64,000 nucleotides of DNA from Streptomyces chartreusis NRRL 3882 (GTDB taxonomy: Bacteria; Actinomycetota; Actinomycetes; Streptomycetales; Streptomycetaceae). Made by a program: the position numbers and the translations under genes. Below are positions 42,912 through 51,843 of this stretch, piece by piece. The DNA lies in assembly GCF_900236475.1 (NCBI RefSeq), contig NZ_LT963352.1, forward strand, positions 3,100,001-3,164,000, given 5' to 3'. The notes beneath the pieces were generated by a model that made no database searches, was not told the origin of the DNA, and saw only the letters and a program-made list of their open reading frames with translations. Numbering within the stretch: the stretch's first letter is position 1; each line of letters starts with the position of its first letter.

Positions 42912-44045
42912 ATGGCTACGGAAGACGCGGTGCGCGAGGCACTGGCGACGGTGAACGACCCCGAGATCCACAAGCCCATCACCGAACTCGGGATGGTCAA
43001 ATCCGTGGAGATCGGCGCGGACGGGGCGGTCGCGGTCACGGTGTACCTGACGGTCTCGGGCTGCCCGATGCGGGACACGATCACGCAGCGCGTGACCGAG
43101 GCGGTGTCCCGGGTCGAGGGCGTCACCCGCGTCGACGTCACGCTCGACGTGATGAGCGACGAACAGCGCCGCGAGCTGGCGTCCGCCCTGCGCGGCGGCC
43201 AGGCCGAGCGCGAGGTGCCCTTCGCCAAGCCGGGCAGCCTGACCCGCGTCTACGCGGTCGCCTCCGGCAAGGGCGGCGTGGGCAAGTCCTCGGTGACGGT
43301 GAACCTGGCGGCGGCGATGGCGGCCGACGGCCTCAAGGTCGGTGTCGTCGACGCCGACATCTACGGTCACAGCGTGCCGCGCATGCTGGGCGCCGACGGC
43401 CGTCCGACCCAGGTCGAGAACATGATCATGCCGCCGTCGGCGAACGGCGTGAAGGTCATCTCCATCGGCATGTTCACCCCGGGCAACGCCCCGGTCGTCT
43501 GGCGCGGCCCGATGCTCCACCGCGCCCTCCAGCAGTTCCTGGCGGACGTGTACTGGGGCGACCTGGACGTCCTCCTGCTGGACCTGCCGCCGGGCACCGG
43601 CGACATCGCGATCTCCGTCGCCCAGCTCGTCCCGAACGCCGAGATCCTGGTCGTCACGACCCCGCAGCAGGCCGCCGCCGAGGTCGCCGAGCGCGCCGGC
43701 TCCATCGCGGTCCAGACCCACCAGAAGATCGTCGGCGTGGTCGAGAACATGTCCGGCCTGCCCTGCCCGCACTGCGGCGAGATGGTCGACGTCTTCGGCA
43801 CGGGCGGCGGCCAGGTCGTCGCCGACGGCCTGACCCGCACGACCGGCACGAACGTCCCGGTCCTCGGCAACATCCCCATCGACGTCCGCCTCCGCGAGGG
43901 CGGCGACGAGGGCAAGCCGGTGGTCCTGACGGACCCGGACTCCCCTGCGGGCTCGGCCCTGCGGGCGATCGCCGGAAAGCTGGGAGGACGCCAGCGGGGC
44001 CTGTCGGGCCTGTCCCTGGGGATCACTCCGCGGAACAAGTTCTAG
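42912..44045 (+). CDS. mrp: Mrp/ApbC iron-sulfur cluster carrier ATPase
   Basis: 377 residues from ATG 42912. TACCAT seven bases upstream suggests a leaderless message. The N-terminal DUF59/MIP18 domain reads ALATVNDPEIHKPITELGMV. The ATPase domain has the deviant Walker A GKGGVGKSS, VVDADIYGHSVPRMLG, LLDLPPGTGDIAI and the cluster-binding CPHC near residue 285. It is the usual cytosolic Fe-S carrier or scaffold. It is probably transcribed alone, although it follows the DUF1003 gene by 43 bases, and ends at a hairpin. Confidence 0.95.
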   Translation: MATEDAVREALATVNDPEIHKPITELGMVKSVEIGADGAVAVTVYLTVSGCPMRDTITQRVTEAVSRVEGVTRVDVTLDVMSDEQRRELASALRGGQAEREVPFAKPGSLTRVYAVASGKGGVGKSSVTVNLAAAMAADGLKVGVVDADIYGHSVPRMLGADGRPTQVENMIMPPSANGVKVISIGMFTPGNAPVVWRGPMLHRALQQFLADVYWGDLDVLLLDLPPGTGDIAISVAQLVPNAEILVVTTPQQAAAEVAERAGSIAVQTHQKIVGVVENMSGLPCPHCGEMVDVFGTGGGQVVADGLTRTTGTNVPVLGNIPIDVRLREGGDEGKPVVLTDPDSPAGSALRAIAGKLGGRQRGLSGLSLGITPRNKF

Positions 44046-44088
44046 ACCCGCACCCGCACCCGCCCTCAAGCTGTACCCCTACGGCGAA

Positions 44089-44115
44089 GGGGCGCCGAAC
44101 CGAACCCGGCGCCCC
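44089..44115. terminator. Hairpin terminator between mrp and the convergent gene
   Basis: A 9-bp perfect stem (GGGGCGCCG with CGGCGCCCC) and a 9-nt loop lie between the convergent stop codons. The preceding CCCCTACGGCGA matches, inverted, a stretch at 61368-61380 and belongs to common Streptomyces 3'-end sequence. Confidence 0.65.
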
Positions 44116-44120
44116 ACAAC

Positions 44121-44792
44121 TCACGCGTAGGCGGCGATGTCCTTGACCGCGGCGAAGCCGAGCCCGTACGCACTCATGCCCCTGCCGTACGCCCCGACGT
44201 GAACCCCGGCCGCGGTGGAACCGGCGAGCACCCACCCGAACTCGGACTCCCGGTAGTGGAACGCCGTCGGCACCCCGTCCACCGGAAGCGACAACGTCGA
44301 CCAGTCGGCACCGTCCAGGTCGTCCGCCAGCACCCACGCCGTCTCCGTCTGCTGCTCCAGCCAGTCGTCCCGCAGGGAGTGGTCCATCTGCCCGGGCCAG
44401 GTGAAGGACAGCAGCCCCACACCCGCGAGCCACGCCGCCGAGGACACCGACGTCGCCTCCAGCAGCCCCGTGCCGTCCGCACTGCGCCGTGAGGGACTCG
44501 CCGCCACGGTCACCACGACCGCGAACTTCTCCTTGGCTTCCTGATCGCCCCCGGCGGCATGCTCGTTGCGCACCGTGGGCTCGTCGCCGTGGCCGATCGA
44601 CCCGTGTTCCACGGCTCCGTCGGCCGTCGTACCGACCTGCATCAGCCAGCGCGGCCCCGTGAACGCCTCGTCGAGGCCGTACCACGGGAAGGGCGCGCGC
44701 AGGTAGCCGTCGACCGTGCGCCAAGCGGAGGGGGCCTGTTGTCCGCCCTCCGCGGCCGGCGCCTGTGCGACTGCCCGACTCGTCGTCTCCAT
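44121..44792 (-). CDS. Conserved hypothetical protein
   Basis: 223 residues from ATG 44792, which has GAGGAGG about ten bases upstream; the open frame runs back to 44942 but that part lacks a ribosome-binding site. Visible features: Trp-rich SAWRTVDGYLRAPFPWYGLDEAF, a central beta-rich segment and GMSAYGLGFAAVKDIAAYA at the end. No signal peptide, membrane segment or known motif is present. Codon bias is that of a real gene. Function is not assigned. Confidence 0.7.
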   Translation of the reverse strand: METTSRAVAQAPAAEGGQQAPSAWRTVDGYLRAPFPWYGLDEAFTGPRWLMQVGTTADGAVEHGSIGHGDEPTVRNEHAAGGDQEAKEKFAVVVTVAASPSRRSADGTGLLEATSVSSAAWLAGVGLLSFTWPGQMDHSLRDDWLEQQTETAWVLADDLDGADWSTLSLPVDGVPTAFHYRESEFGWVLAGSTAAGVHVGAYGRGMSAYGLGFAAVKDIAAYA

Positions 44793-45028
44793 ATGCCCGG
44801 ACGCCTCCTCGCTCTCGTCGGGCCGGAACGGCCCGCCCCCCTTCGGGCGGCGTTGCTGGTCCAGTACGGCCCGCCCATCAACTCGGCAGCATAGCCACAC
44901 CGCCGCGAGCAGCAGGGAAACCGCCCGGCGCGTGGGCCGCACGGGCGCCTGGTTCAGGCCGTACGCAGCCCGACCGGAGTATGAAACGCGTCACGCGCGC
45001 CGGGGAGCGTGCGCCCCGGTGTGTCGCC

Positions 45029-45469
45029 TCAGGTGGCGTCCGCGTCGAAGGGCGGCCGGTCGTCCCGGTCAGGGATCTCGGGCTTCTTCGTCATGTCGAT
45101 ACGGCCGCCGGAGGAGCCTGCGGACGACGAGGAGGACGTGTCGGAGTCACGGCCGTGGACGGCGTCGGTGACCTCGGCCATCTCCTTCTTCAGGTCGAAG
45201 CCGTTGCGGATCTCCTTGAGCCCCAGGTCCTCGTTGTCCAGCTGCTTGCGGATGAACGTCTTGGGGTTGAGGTCCTCGAACTCGAAGTCCTTGAACTCCG
45301 GGCCCAGTTCCTCCCGGATGTCGTTCTTGGCGCTCTCCGAGAACTCACGGATCTTCCGGATCGTGCGCGTCACGTCCTGGATGACCTTCGGGAGCTTGTC
45401 CGGACCGAAGACGAGCACGGCGAGGACGATGAGCGTCACCAGCTCGAGCGGTCCTATGTCATTGAACAC
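45029..45469 (-). CDS. tatB: Sec-independent translocase subunit TatB
   Basis: 146 residues from GTG 45469. A single N-terminal membrane segment (LELVTLIVLAVLVFGPDKLP, with the conserved Phe-Gly-Pro hinge) leads into the amphipathic helix KVIQDVTRTIRKIREFSESA, then an acidic Ser-rich tail. TatB binds twin-arginine precursors together with TatC. Its position after HtrA and the sigma/anti-sigma pair matches mycobacterial Rv1224, linking export to envelope stress. It is transcribed in the same direction as htrA, 193 bases downstream, and may have its own promoter. Confidence 0.92.
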   Translation of the reverse strand: MFNDIGPLELVTLIVLAVLVFGPDKLPKVIQDVTRTIRKIREFSESAKNDIREELGPEFKDFEFEDLNPKTFIRKQLDNEDLGLKEIRNGFDLKKEMAEVTDAVHGRDSDTSSSSSAGSSGGRIDMTKKPEIPDRDDRPPFDADAT

Positions 45470-45662
45470 CTGAAGCTCCTTGCGATGTCCTCGGTCCTCG
45501 GCCCTCGGTGGTCATGCGGGTCTTGCCGTGGTCCGGGCCGGATCCACGGTACCCGGCGATCCTGTCCGACCGGTACCGTCCCGAGACCTCCGAGTGCGGG
45601 GAGTGGGAGCGCTTTCCCGAATGTTTGCCTTCTTCGTCCCTGTTCGTGCCGGACATCACGAC

Positions 45663-47531
45663 TCAGCTTTCGCCGGAGGACCCGAGGACGAGCGACACCG
45701 TCCGCTCCTTGCCGGCGCGCTCCACGGTCAGCTCCAGCCGGTCGCCGGGACGGCGGGCACGGGTCTTGACGATCAGTTCCTCGCCGGAGTGGACGCGCTG
45801 CCCGTCGACCTCGGTGATGACGTCACCCGCCTTGATCCCGGCCTTGGCGCCCGGACCGCCCACGGTCACCGGCGGTCCGCCCTCACTGCCCTCGGCGGCG
45901 ACGCGGGCGCCGTCGCCCGTGTAGTCCATGTCGAGGGTGATGCCGATCACCGGGTGGGTCGCCTTCCCGGTGTTGATCAGTTCCTCGGCGACGCGCTTGC
46001 CCTGGTTGATGGGTATGGCGAAGCCGAGGCCTATCGAGCCGGCCTGGCCGCCGTCCAGCTCGGAGCCGCTGTCCGCCGACCGGATGGCCGAGTTGATGCC
46101 GATGACCCGGGCCTTGGCGTCGAGCAGGGGCCCGCCGGAGTTGCCCGGGTTGATGGGGGCGTCGGTCTGGAGCGCGTCGACGTACGACACGTCGCTGCCG
46201 TCGCCCTTCTCGCCGCCCGCCGTGATGGGCCGCTGCTTGGCGCTGATGATGCCGGAGGTGACGGTGCCGGCCAGGTCGAAGGGCGCGCCGATGGCCACGA
46301 CCGGGTCGCCGACCTGCACGTTGTCCGAGTTGCCGAGGGGCAGCGGGGTGAGTCCGCGCACGCCCTTCACCTTCACGACGGCGAGGTCGTAGCCGCTGTC
46401 CCGGCCGACGAGCTCGGCCTCGGCGGTCTCGCCGCCGTTGAAGGTCACCGTGATATCGCCGGCGGATCCGGCGGCCCGCACGACGTGGTTGTTGGTGAGG
46501 ATGTGCCCCCGGGTGTCGAGCACGAAGCCGGTGCCCGTGCCCTGCTCGCCGGAGCCGCTCACATGCAGCGTGACCACGCTGGGCAGGGACCGCCCGGCGA
46601 TCCCCGCCACACTGTCCGCGTCCCGCCCGGCGGGTTCCTTCCCGGCCTGTGGCAGCTCGACGGTCCCGATGCCGCCGTTCCGCTCCAGATATGTCCCTAT
46701 GCCGCCGCCGATGCCCCCGGACACGAGCGCGAGCAGCACGGCACCACCGACCAGCGCCATCCGGCCCCGCCGGCGCCTCTGCTGCGTGCTGAGCACTCCG
46801 GCCCCGTTCTGCTGGAGAGGGCCGTGGCCGCCCGGGGGCACGGGGGCCGCCCAGGGGTCGTAGCGCTGCCAGGGGTCGGCGGCAGGTGCGGGGGCGCTGG
46901 GGGGCGGGAAGGGCGCGGTGGGCCCGGGGATGCCGGGAGAGACCGCCGGTGTCCCCTGCGGCGGCGGAACGGGCGTGCCGGGCACGGTCGGCCGGTCCGC
47001 CGTCATCACGCCGTGCGCCGGCGTCGCCGGATGCTGCACCGGCGGCGCGGGCGCCCAGGGGCCGGGTTCACCGTAGGGCGGTGTGCTGTACGGGTCGGGG
47101 TCGTGCAGGGGCTTGGGGGCGCCCTCGACCGGCCCGGCGGAGGTGGCGTCCCGGGCCTCCACGGCGCTGCCTGCTTCCACGGCGCTGCCGGTCTCCGCAG
47201 CACTCCCGGTCTCCGCCGTACTCCCGGCCTCCGCGGCGCTCCCCGCAGGCCCGCCCTGGGGCGGCACGGCGGGCGTGGCGGGAACGCCGTCCTCGGCATG
47301 CCCACCGGGCACCCCGGCGGGCGCACCGTCGGCCGGTACAGCCTCGGGGCGCCTCAACTCGAAGTCGCCACCGCCCGCGTCCTGCCGCACGGCAGGACGC
47401 GCCAGCTCGAAGTCACCGTCGGTGCCGGCCGAGTCCGCCGACGCCTGCCCCGTACTCTCCGGCTCCCCCGAAAGGCCCTGCGGCCGAGGACGGCTCCACC
47501 ACTTGGCCTTCGTGGGCTTCCCCTCGTTCAT
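45663..47531 (-). CDS. HtrA/DegP-type membrane-anchored serine protease with PDZ domain
   Basis: 622 residues from ATG 47531, with GGGGAG upstream. About 260 residues of Pro/Ala/Glu-rich cytosolic tail come first, including reiterated SAAETGSAAE-type units. One membrane segment follows (ALVGGAVLLALVSGGIGGGI, about 275), then a trypsin-like domain: ILTNNHVVRAAG (His), SGYDLAVVKV (Asp) and INPGNSGGPLLDA (Ser). A C-terminal PDZ domain ends the protein (GPGAKAGIKAGDVITEVDG). It degrades or refolds damaged exported proteins. In mycobacteria the equivalent HtrA acts in the SigE envelope-stress circuit, and this gene follows the anti-sigma gene directly. Confidence 0.93.
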   Translation of the reverse strand: MNEGKPTKAKWWSRPRPQGLSGEPESTGQASADSAGTDGDFELARPAVRQDAGGGDFELRRPEAVPADGAPAGVPGGHAEDGVPATPAVPPQGGPAGSAAEAGSTAETGSAAETGSAVEAGSAVEARDATSAGPVEGAPKPLHDPDPYSTPPYGEPGPWAPAPPVQHPATPAHGVMTADRPTVPGTPVPPPQGTPAVSPGIPGPTAPFPPPSAPAPAADPWQRYDPWAAPVPPGGHGPLQQNGAGVLSTQQRRRRGRMALVGGAVLLALVSGGIGGGIGTYLERNGGIGTVELPQAGKEPAGRDADSVAGIAGRSLPSVVTLHVSGSGEQGTGTGFVLDTRGHILTNNHVVRAAGSAGDITVTFNGGETAEAELVGRDSGYDLAVVKVKGVRGLTPLPLGNSDNVQVGDPVVAIGAPFDLAGTVTSGIISAKQRPITAGGEKGDGSDVSYVDALQTDAPINPGNSGGPLLDAKARVIGINSAIRSADSGSELDGGQAGSIGLGFAIPINQGKRVAEELINTGKATHPVIGITLDMDYTGDGARVAAEGSEGGPPVTVGGPGAKAGIKAGDVITEVDGQRVHSGEELIVKTRARRPGDRLELTVERAGKERTVSLVLGSSGES

Positions 47532-47663
47532 GCTCTCCCCACAGCCGCGGCACGGCTCGACGGCGGTAGCCGCAGTTCGTCGAATCGGCGCCACGGCCAC
47601 GCCTCGGCCGCGGGCGCCACCCCCGGATTCAATCAGGTTCGCTCGCCGCCGTGCAGCGGCCGG

Positions 47664-48713
47664 TCAGCGAGCCGTGCGGGAGGAGGCGGGAGAGGAGGGG
47701 GACGAGGTCGTGTCCGGGAGGGGCACGGCGAGCAGGGGCGCCGCGATCTCGGGGACCGTCGACCACGAGGTGAGGACGGCCGGCGGGGCGGCCTCGAGCG
47801 GACGTATCAGCGGGGACACCGCGGCGGCTCCGGCCATCACCGGGGCGGCCAGCGCGTGGACGGCGTGCTGCCCCGCGGCGGAGTGCGGCACACCCGGCAG
47901 CAGCGGCGCGGACACCTCGGTCGGGGCGACCGGGGTGTTGCCGAGCACACTCTGGCCGTGCACCTGCCCGAGCAGCGGCCCCGTACCGCGGCGCCGCTGG
48001 GATTCGGGCTGCGTCGCGGCGCCCGTGCCCTGCGTGCGCATGGGCGTCACGTTGCTTCCCGCGCCGGCACCGCCGCGGGCCTCCGCGTCGGTCGGAGTGC
48101 CGGCGGTGACGCCGCCGAGCGCGATCGCGGCCAGCGACACGGCTCCGGCGGCCGCGAAGGCGAACCGCAGTCGCGAGGAAGATCTGTCGGGCTCATGCCG
48201 CCCGACGTCGTGGATCCGGAAGCCCCGGCTGCCCGGAGGAAGGCCGCGGCCGTCGGACGGCAGGCCCCGCCCGCCCGCGGGGAGCCTCTGACTCCCAGCG
48301 GAGGACGGCAGCACGGGGACGTGCGGCCGGGCCGGGACGTACCCGAACTCGAACCGGTCGCCGCGCTTGGCTCCGAAGGCTCCGGATGATCCGAACCGCC
48401 CGGACAGTCCGCCGGGCAGCCCTCCCCCGCCCGGCGGTGTGGCATCACCGTCCGGGCCGCCGCCCGCGGGTAGTCCCTGCAGGCGGGCCAGGAAGCTCTC
48501 GGAGGGGGGCGGCGGGGCCGCCTCCGCGAAGACGTTCTTCAGCCGGCGCTGGGCGTCCACTTCCGCCTTGCACTTCGGGCAGGTGGCCACATGCGCCAGT
48601 ACACGCTCACGCGCGTCATGACCGAGCTCTCCGTCCACCAGGGCGGAGAGTCGGTCTCCCAGGTGCTGCTCTGCGAGGTGTCCCTCGGAAGCTTTCGGCC
48701 GTGATCCGCTCAC
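47664..48713 (-). CDS. Zinc-binding anti-sigma factor (RseA/RsiW-like)
   Basis: 349 residues from GTG 48713, overlapping the sigma-factor stop as GTGA, so the two are translationally coupled. The N-terminal ZAS domain carries [20 protein letters not shown] and HVATCPKC (His-x3-Cys-x2-Cys). A long Gly/Pro-rich cytosolic linker leads to one membrane segment near residue 190 ([20 protein letters not shown]). The extracytoplasmic part is low complexity with no recognised domain. It should hold the neighbouring ECF sigma factor inactive until redox or proteolytic release. Confidence 0.9.
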   Translation of the reverse strand: MSGSRPKASEGHLAEQHLGDRLSALVDGELGHDARERVLAHVATCPKCKAEVDAQRRLKNVFAEAAPPPPSESFLARLQGLPAGGGPDGDATPPGGGGLPGGLSGRFGSSGAFGAKRGDRFEFGYVPARPHVPVLPSSAGSQRLPAGGRGLPSDGRGLPPGSRGFRIHDVGRHEPDRSSSRLRFAFAAAGAVSLAAIALGGVTAGTPTDAEARGGAGAGSNVTPMRTQGTGAATQPESQRRRGTGPLLGQVHGQSVLGNTPVAPTEVSAPLLPGVPHSAAGQHAVHALAAPVMAGAAAVSPLIRPLEAAPPAVLTSWSTVPEIAAPLLAVPLPDTTSSPSSPASSRTAR

Positions 48714-49480
48714 GCGCTCGCGCCCCCTCCTCCCAGTGCGGGAACACGGGGCACGAAGGAGCGGCGCTCGGCGCGCGCCTCCGGGGAGCGGTGCGCGAGG
48801 GCCTTGCGCAGCTGGGAACGGCCCCGGTGGATCCGCGAACGGACCGTGCCGAGCTTGACGCCGAGGGTCGCGGCGATCTCCTCGTACGACAGTCCTTCGA
48901 TGTCGCACAGGACGACCGCGGCGCGGAACTCGGGGGCGAGGGTGTCGAGGGCCTGCTGGACGTCCGCGTCGAAGTGCGCGTCGTTGAAGACCTGCTGCGG
49001 CGTGGGCTCCTTGCTGGGCAGCCGCTCGGCCGCGTCCTCGCCGAGCGCGTCGAAGCGGATGCGCTGCTTGCGGCGGACCATGTCCAGGAACAGGTTCGTC
49101 GTGATGCGGTGCAGCCAGCCCTCGAAGGTGCCCGGCGTGTACGTCGACAGGGAACGGAAGACACGGACGAAGACCTCCTGCGTGAGGTCCTCGGCGTCGT
49201 GCTGGTTGCCGGTCAGGCGGTAAGCGAGCCGGTAGACCCGGCCGCTGTGTGTGCTGACGATCTCCTCCCACGTGGGCGGAGTCCACGCCTGCCCGTCCGC
49301 GTCGGTGGTGAAGGTCGCGGTCTGGGCGAAGTCAGCGGCGTGGCTGTGGTCAGCGGTGTCGTTCACGGATGTCGGCCTGCCCGCCGATGTGAAGAAGCGC
49401 CGGAGCACTCCTCCCCTATCCACAGGCGCAGCCGCACCTCCCCTGTCAGCTCTGGTGGTGTCCAGTGGAGCCCCTACCAT
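48710..49480 (-). CDS. ECF sigma factor, mycobacterial SigE type
   Basis: 256 residues from ATG 49480, with GAGGTGG just upstream. Region 2: [20 protein letters not shown] and the DNA-melting helix [20 protein letters not shown]. Region 4: [21 protein letters not shown] and [20 protein letters not shown]. The length matches mycobacterial SigE (257 residues), and the sigma-anti-sigma-HtrA-TatB order is the same. It should not be confused with the Streptomyces sigma-E of the cse operon, so no symbol is given. It is divergent from the O-methyltransferase gene. Confidence 0.93.
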   Translation of the reverse strand: MVGAPLDTTRADRGGAAAPVDRGGVLRRFFTSAGRPTSVNDTADHSHAADFAQTATFTTDADGQAWTPPTWEEIVSTHSGRVYRLAYRLTGNQHDAEDLTQEVFVRVFRSLSTYTPGTFEGWLHRITTNLFLDMVRRKQRIRFDALGEDAAERLPSKEPTPQQVFNDAHFDADVQQALDTLAPEFRAAVVLCDIEGLSYEEIAATLGVKLGTVRSRIHRGRSQLRKALAHRSPEARAERRSFVPRVPALGGGGASA

Positions 49481-49708
49481 AGCCACCTCGCCCGTTAGGA
49501 CCGGATAAGCGGTTTTACGAGAATTTGATCTGTGCTGATACGCCTCGTACTGCTGCGTCGGCACTTGCTCGGCGCCTCGATCCACTGCCTGCCCCCCGTC
49601 ACGACCCGCGCCACTCGCTCATCCCTCTAAACGACCGGTCCCATCTGCGGGTTCCCGGGCCCAACGGATACAGTCACGCCCAGGCATTCACGGGGACAGG
49701 AGAGGGTC

Positions 49709-50341
49709 ATTACCGGCAACCGGCAGACGAGCTGGGCGTTCGCCGACGCCTATGTCGCCGAGGACGAAGCGCTGCACTGGGCCCGCGACCGGGCCCGTGA
49801 GGCGGGGCTGCGCTCGGTGACGCCCGGCACGGGCGCCGCGCTGCGGTTGCTGGCCGCGTCCGTCGACGCGAAGGCCGTCGCGGAGATCGGGACCGGCTGC
49901 GGCGTCTCGGGGATCCACCTCCTGCACGGTATGCGCCCCGACGGTGTTCTGACCACCGTGGATCCCGAGCCGGAGCACCAGCAGTTCGCGCGCCAGGCCT
50001 TCCGCGCCTCCGGCTTCGCCAGCAACCGGGCCCGCTTCATCCCGGGCCGCGCCCTGGACGTACTGCCCCGCCTCGCGGACGCCGGCTACGACCTGGTCTT
50101 CTGCGACGGCGATCGCCTGGAGGTCATGGACTACCTCGCTGAATCGTTGCGGCTGCTGCGCCCCGGCGGGCTGGTCGTCTTCGAGGGCGCTTTCGCCAAC
50201 GGCCGGACGGTCGACTCCGGTCCCCAGCCCACCGAGGTGCTGCGGCTGCGGGAACTGCTGCGCGCGGTGCGCGAGAGCCAGGAGCTGGTGCCGTCCCTGC
50301 TGCCGGTGGGCGACGGGCTGCTGTGCGCGGTGAAACGGTAG
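49709..50341 (+). CDS. O-methyltransferase (SAM-dependent), apparent ATT start
   Basis: 210 residues if translation begins at ATT 49709, eight bases after GGAGAGGG. No ATG, GTG or TTG occurs in frame between the upstream stop region and GTG 49817. Starting at the latter would delete the family's conserved N-terminal helices (TSWAFADAYVAEDEALHWAR). SAM motif I is AVAEIGTGCGVSGIHLL; DLVFCDGDRLE holds the catalytic acidic position, and LRPGGLVVFEGAF follows. The orthologue by position is mycobacterial Rv1220c, divergent from sigE. The substrate is unknown. Confidence 0.88.
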   Translation: MTGNRQTSWAFADAYVAEDEALHWARDRAREAGLRSVTPGTGAALRLLAASVDAKAVAEIGTGCGVSGIHLLHGMRPDGVLTTVDPEPEHQQFARQAFRASGFASNRARFIPGRALDVLPRLADAGYDLVFCDGDRLEVMDYLAESLRLLRPGGLVVFEGAFANGRTVDSGPQPTEVLRLRELLRAVRESQELVPSLLPVGDGLLCAVKR

Positions 50342-50405
50342 CCGGACCGCACGTTAGTGGAGCGGAAGCCGGGGCATGCGAGAACCATCGGTTGAGAAAA
50401 CAGCC

Positions 50406-50433
50406 GCCCCGGCACCTCATGTGATGCCGGGGC
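50406..50433. terminator. Hairpin terminator between convergent genes
   Basis: A 9-bp stem (GCCCCGGCA with TGCCGGGGC) and a 10-nt loop, lying between the methyltransferase stop (50341) and the DUF3117 stop (50461). Confidence 0.7.
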
Positions 50434-50460
50434 AGCTGAAAGGGTATGGTCGCTTGCGCG

Positions 50461-50628
50461 TCAGCCGACGACCTTCTTGAGGGCGTCGCCCAGGGCGTCG
50501 GCCTCGTCCGGGGTCAGCTCGACGACGAGCCGACCGCCGCCTTCGAGCGGAACGCGCATGACGATGCCCCGCCCCTCCTTGGTCACCTCGAGCGGGCCAT
50601 CACCCGTTCGCGGCTTCATGGCCGCCAT
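50461..50628 (-). CDS. DUF3117 small protein
   Basis: 55 residues from ATG 50628, preceded by AGGAAGGGGAA. The sequence opens MAAMKPRTGDGPLEVTKEG and continues RVPLEGGGRLVVELTPDE, the DUF3117 signature. It is conserved across Actinobacteria (mycobacterial Rv1211) and its function is unknown. Its own promoter lies in the AT-richer space up to 50760. Confidence 0.9.
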   Translation of the reverse strand: MAAMKPRTGDGPLEVTKEGRGIVMRVPLEGGGRLVVELTPDEADALGDALKKVVG

Positions 50629-50961
50629 GCTCGTTCCCCTTCCTGAAACCCAGCTCATCGTCAAAGCCGACGGCCCCCTGAGAAGGGCACAGTGCGGTCC
50701 TTGAGACAGGACACGCGACACCGGCATCGAACACATTGCTTCCAAGCCATTATCCCGCATCTCAGGACCCGATGACCAACATCAGTCGGCATCGCTTGGG
50801 CAACGCACGCGAGCAAAACCACTCAATTCGGCGATGTGACTGCGATACTCCGCCACCACACCCACATCCGCGGAACGGATCCGGACGAGAATTCTTTGAC
50901 GCAGGTCACACGTCCGGTCCGGTCGACCGTCGGCGATCTCCGTCATGCTGTCCTCAGACCC

Positions 50962-50985
50962 GGGACGTACCGGCCGGTACGTCCC
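50962..50985. promoter_or_regulatory. 24-bp perfect palindrome upstream of the enoyl-CoA hydratase gene
   Basis: A spacerless perfect palindrome; each 12-bp half reads GGGACGTACCGG. It ends 27 bases before the ATG at 51013, exactly where a repressor would block transcription. Its size and symmetry suit a TetR-family dimer pair. The rest of 50629-51012 is promoter space for two divergent genes, with AT-richer patches and no other gene. Confidence 0.65.
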
Positions 50986-51012
50986 CGCGCAGCGACACGG
51001 AGGGGATACTCC

Positions 51013-51816
51013 ATGGCCGACACCGTGCTCTACGAGGTGAGCGACGGACTCGCGACGATCACGCTGAACCGCCCGGAGGCGATGAACGCGCTGAACGTGG
51101 CGGCCAAGGTCGCCCTGCGGGACGCGGTCCGGTCCGCGGCGGACGACACCGCCGTACGGGCGGTGCTGCTGACGGCCGCCGGGGACCGGGCGTTCTGCGT
51201 CGGGCAGGACCTCAAGGAGCACATCGGGCTGCTGGTCCAGGACCGGGAGACCGGTTCACGGCAGACCATGAGCACGGTGCGGGAGCACTACAACCCGATC
51301 GTGCGGACGCTGGCCGAGGCCGCGAAGCCGGTCGTCGCCGCCGTGAACGGGGTGGCGGCCGGGGCGGGATTCGGCTTCGCACTCGCGGCGGACTACCGGA
51401 TCGTGGCGGACACGGCCGCGTTCAACACCTCGTTCGCCGGGGTGGCGCTGACCGCCGACTCGGGGATCTCCTGGACACTGCCGCGGGTGATCGGCCCCGG
51501 CAGGGCGGCTGACCTGCTGCTCTTCCCGAGGAGCATCAGCGCGCAGGAGGCGTACGAGCTCGGCATCGCCAACCGGCTGGTGCCGGCCGGCGAGCTGCGC
51601 GCGGAGGCCGAGAAGGTGGCGCGGGCGCTGGCCGAGGGGCCGACGGTGGCGTACGCGGCGCTGAAGGAGTCGATGGCCTACGGGCTGACGCACTCCCTGG
51701 AGGAGACGCTGGAGAAGGAGGACGAGCTCCAGACCCGGGCGGGCTCCTCCGAGGACCACGCGATCGCGGTGCAGGCCTTCGTCAACAAGGAGAAGCCCCG
51801 GTATCTGGGGCGCTGA
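51013..51816 (+). CDS. Enoyl-CoA hydratase/isomerase family protein (PaaG-like)
   Basis: 267 residues from ATG 51013, with GGAGGGG upstream. Crotonase fold: ITLNRPEAMNALN (about 17), the oxyanion-hole element GDRAFCVGQDLKEH (about 57), NGVAAGAGFGFALAADYR (about 112) and LTADSGISWTLPRVIG (about 140). The second Glu of classic hydratases is not in its usual place, and Asp in ADSG resembles PaaG-type isomerases. So isomerisation of an aromatic- or epoxy-CoA ester, or another acyl-CoA reaction, is more likely than plain beta-oxidation. The palindrome at 50962 suggests repression until a CoA ester appears. Confidence 0.88.
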   Translation: MADTVLYEVSDGLATITLNRPEAMNALNVAAKVALRDAVRSAADDTAVRAVLLTAAGDRAFCVGQDLKEHIGLLVQDRETGSRQTMSTVREHYNPIVRTLAEAAKPVVAAVNGVAAGAGFGFALAADYRIVADTAAFNTSFAGVALTADSGISWTLPRVIGPGRAADLLLFPRSISAQEAYELGIANRLVPAGELRAEAEKVARALAEGPTVAYAALKESMAYGLTHSLEETLEKEDELQTRAGSSEDHAIAVQAFVNKEKPRYLGR

Positions 51817-51843
51817 CCGGGCTGCCGACCTGCCGCGGGCAAG

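Noticed and set aside
44793..44942. N-terminal extension of the 44121 gene with a hydrophobic stretch (signal peptide?)
   Set aside because: It has no ribosome-binding site, and ATG 44792 with GAGGAGG fits better.
45480..48389. A 969-codon plus-strand frame antisense to htrA and the anti-sigma gene
   Set aside because: It is low-complexity, without domains, and opposite to genes with full catalytic and zinc motifs.
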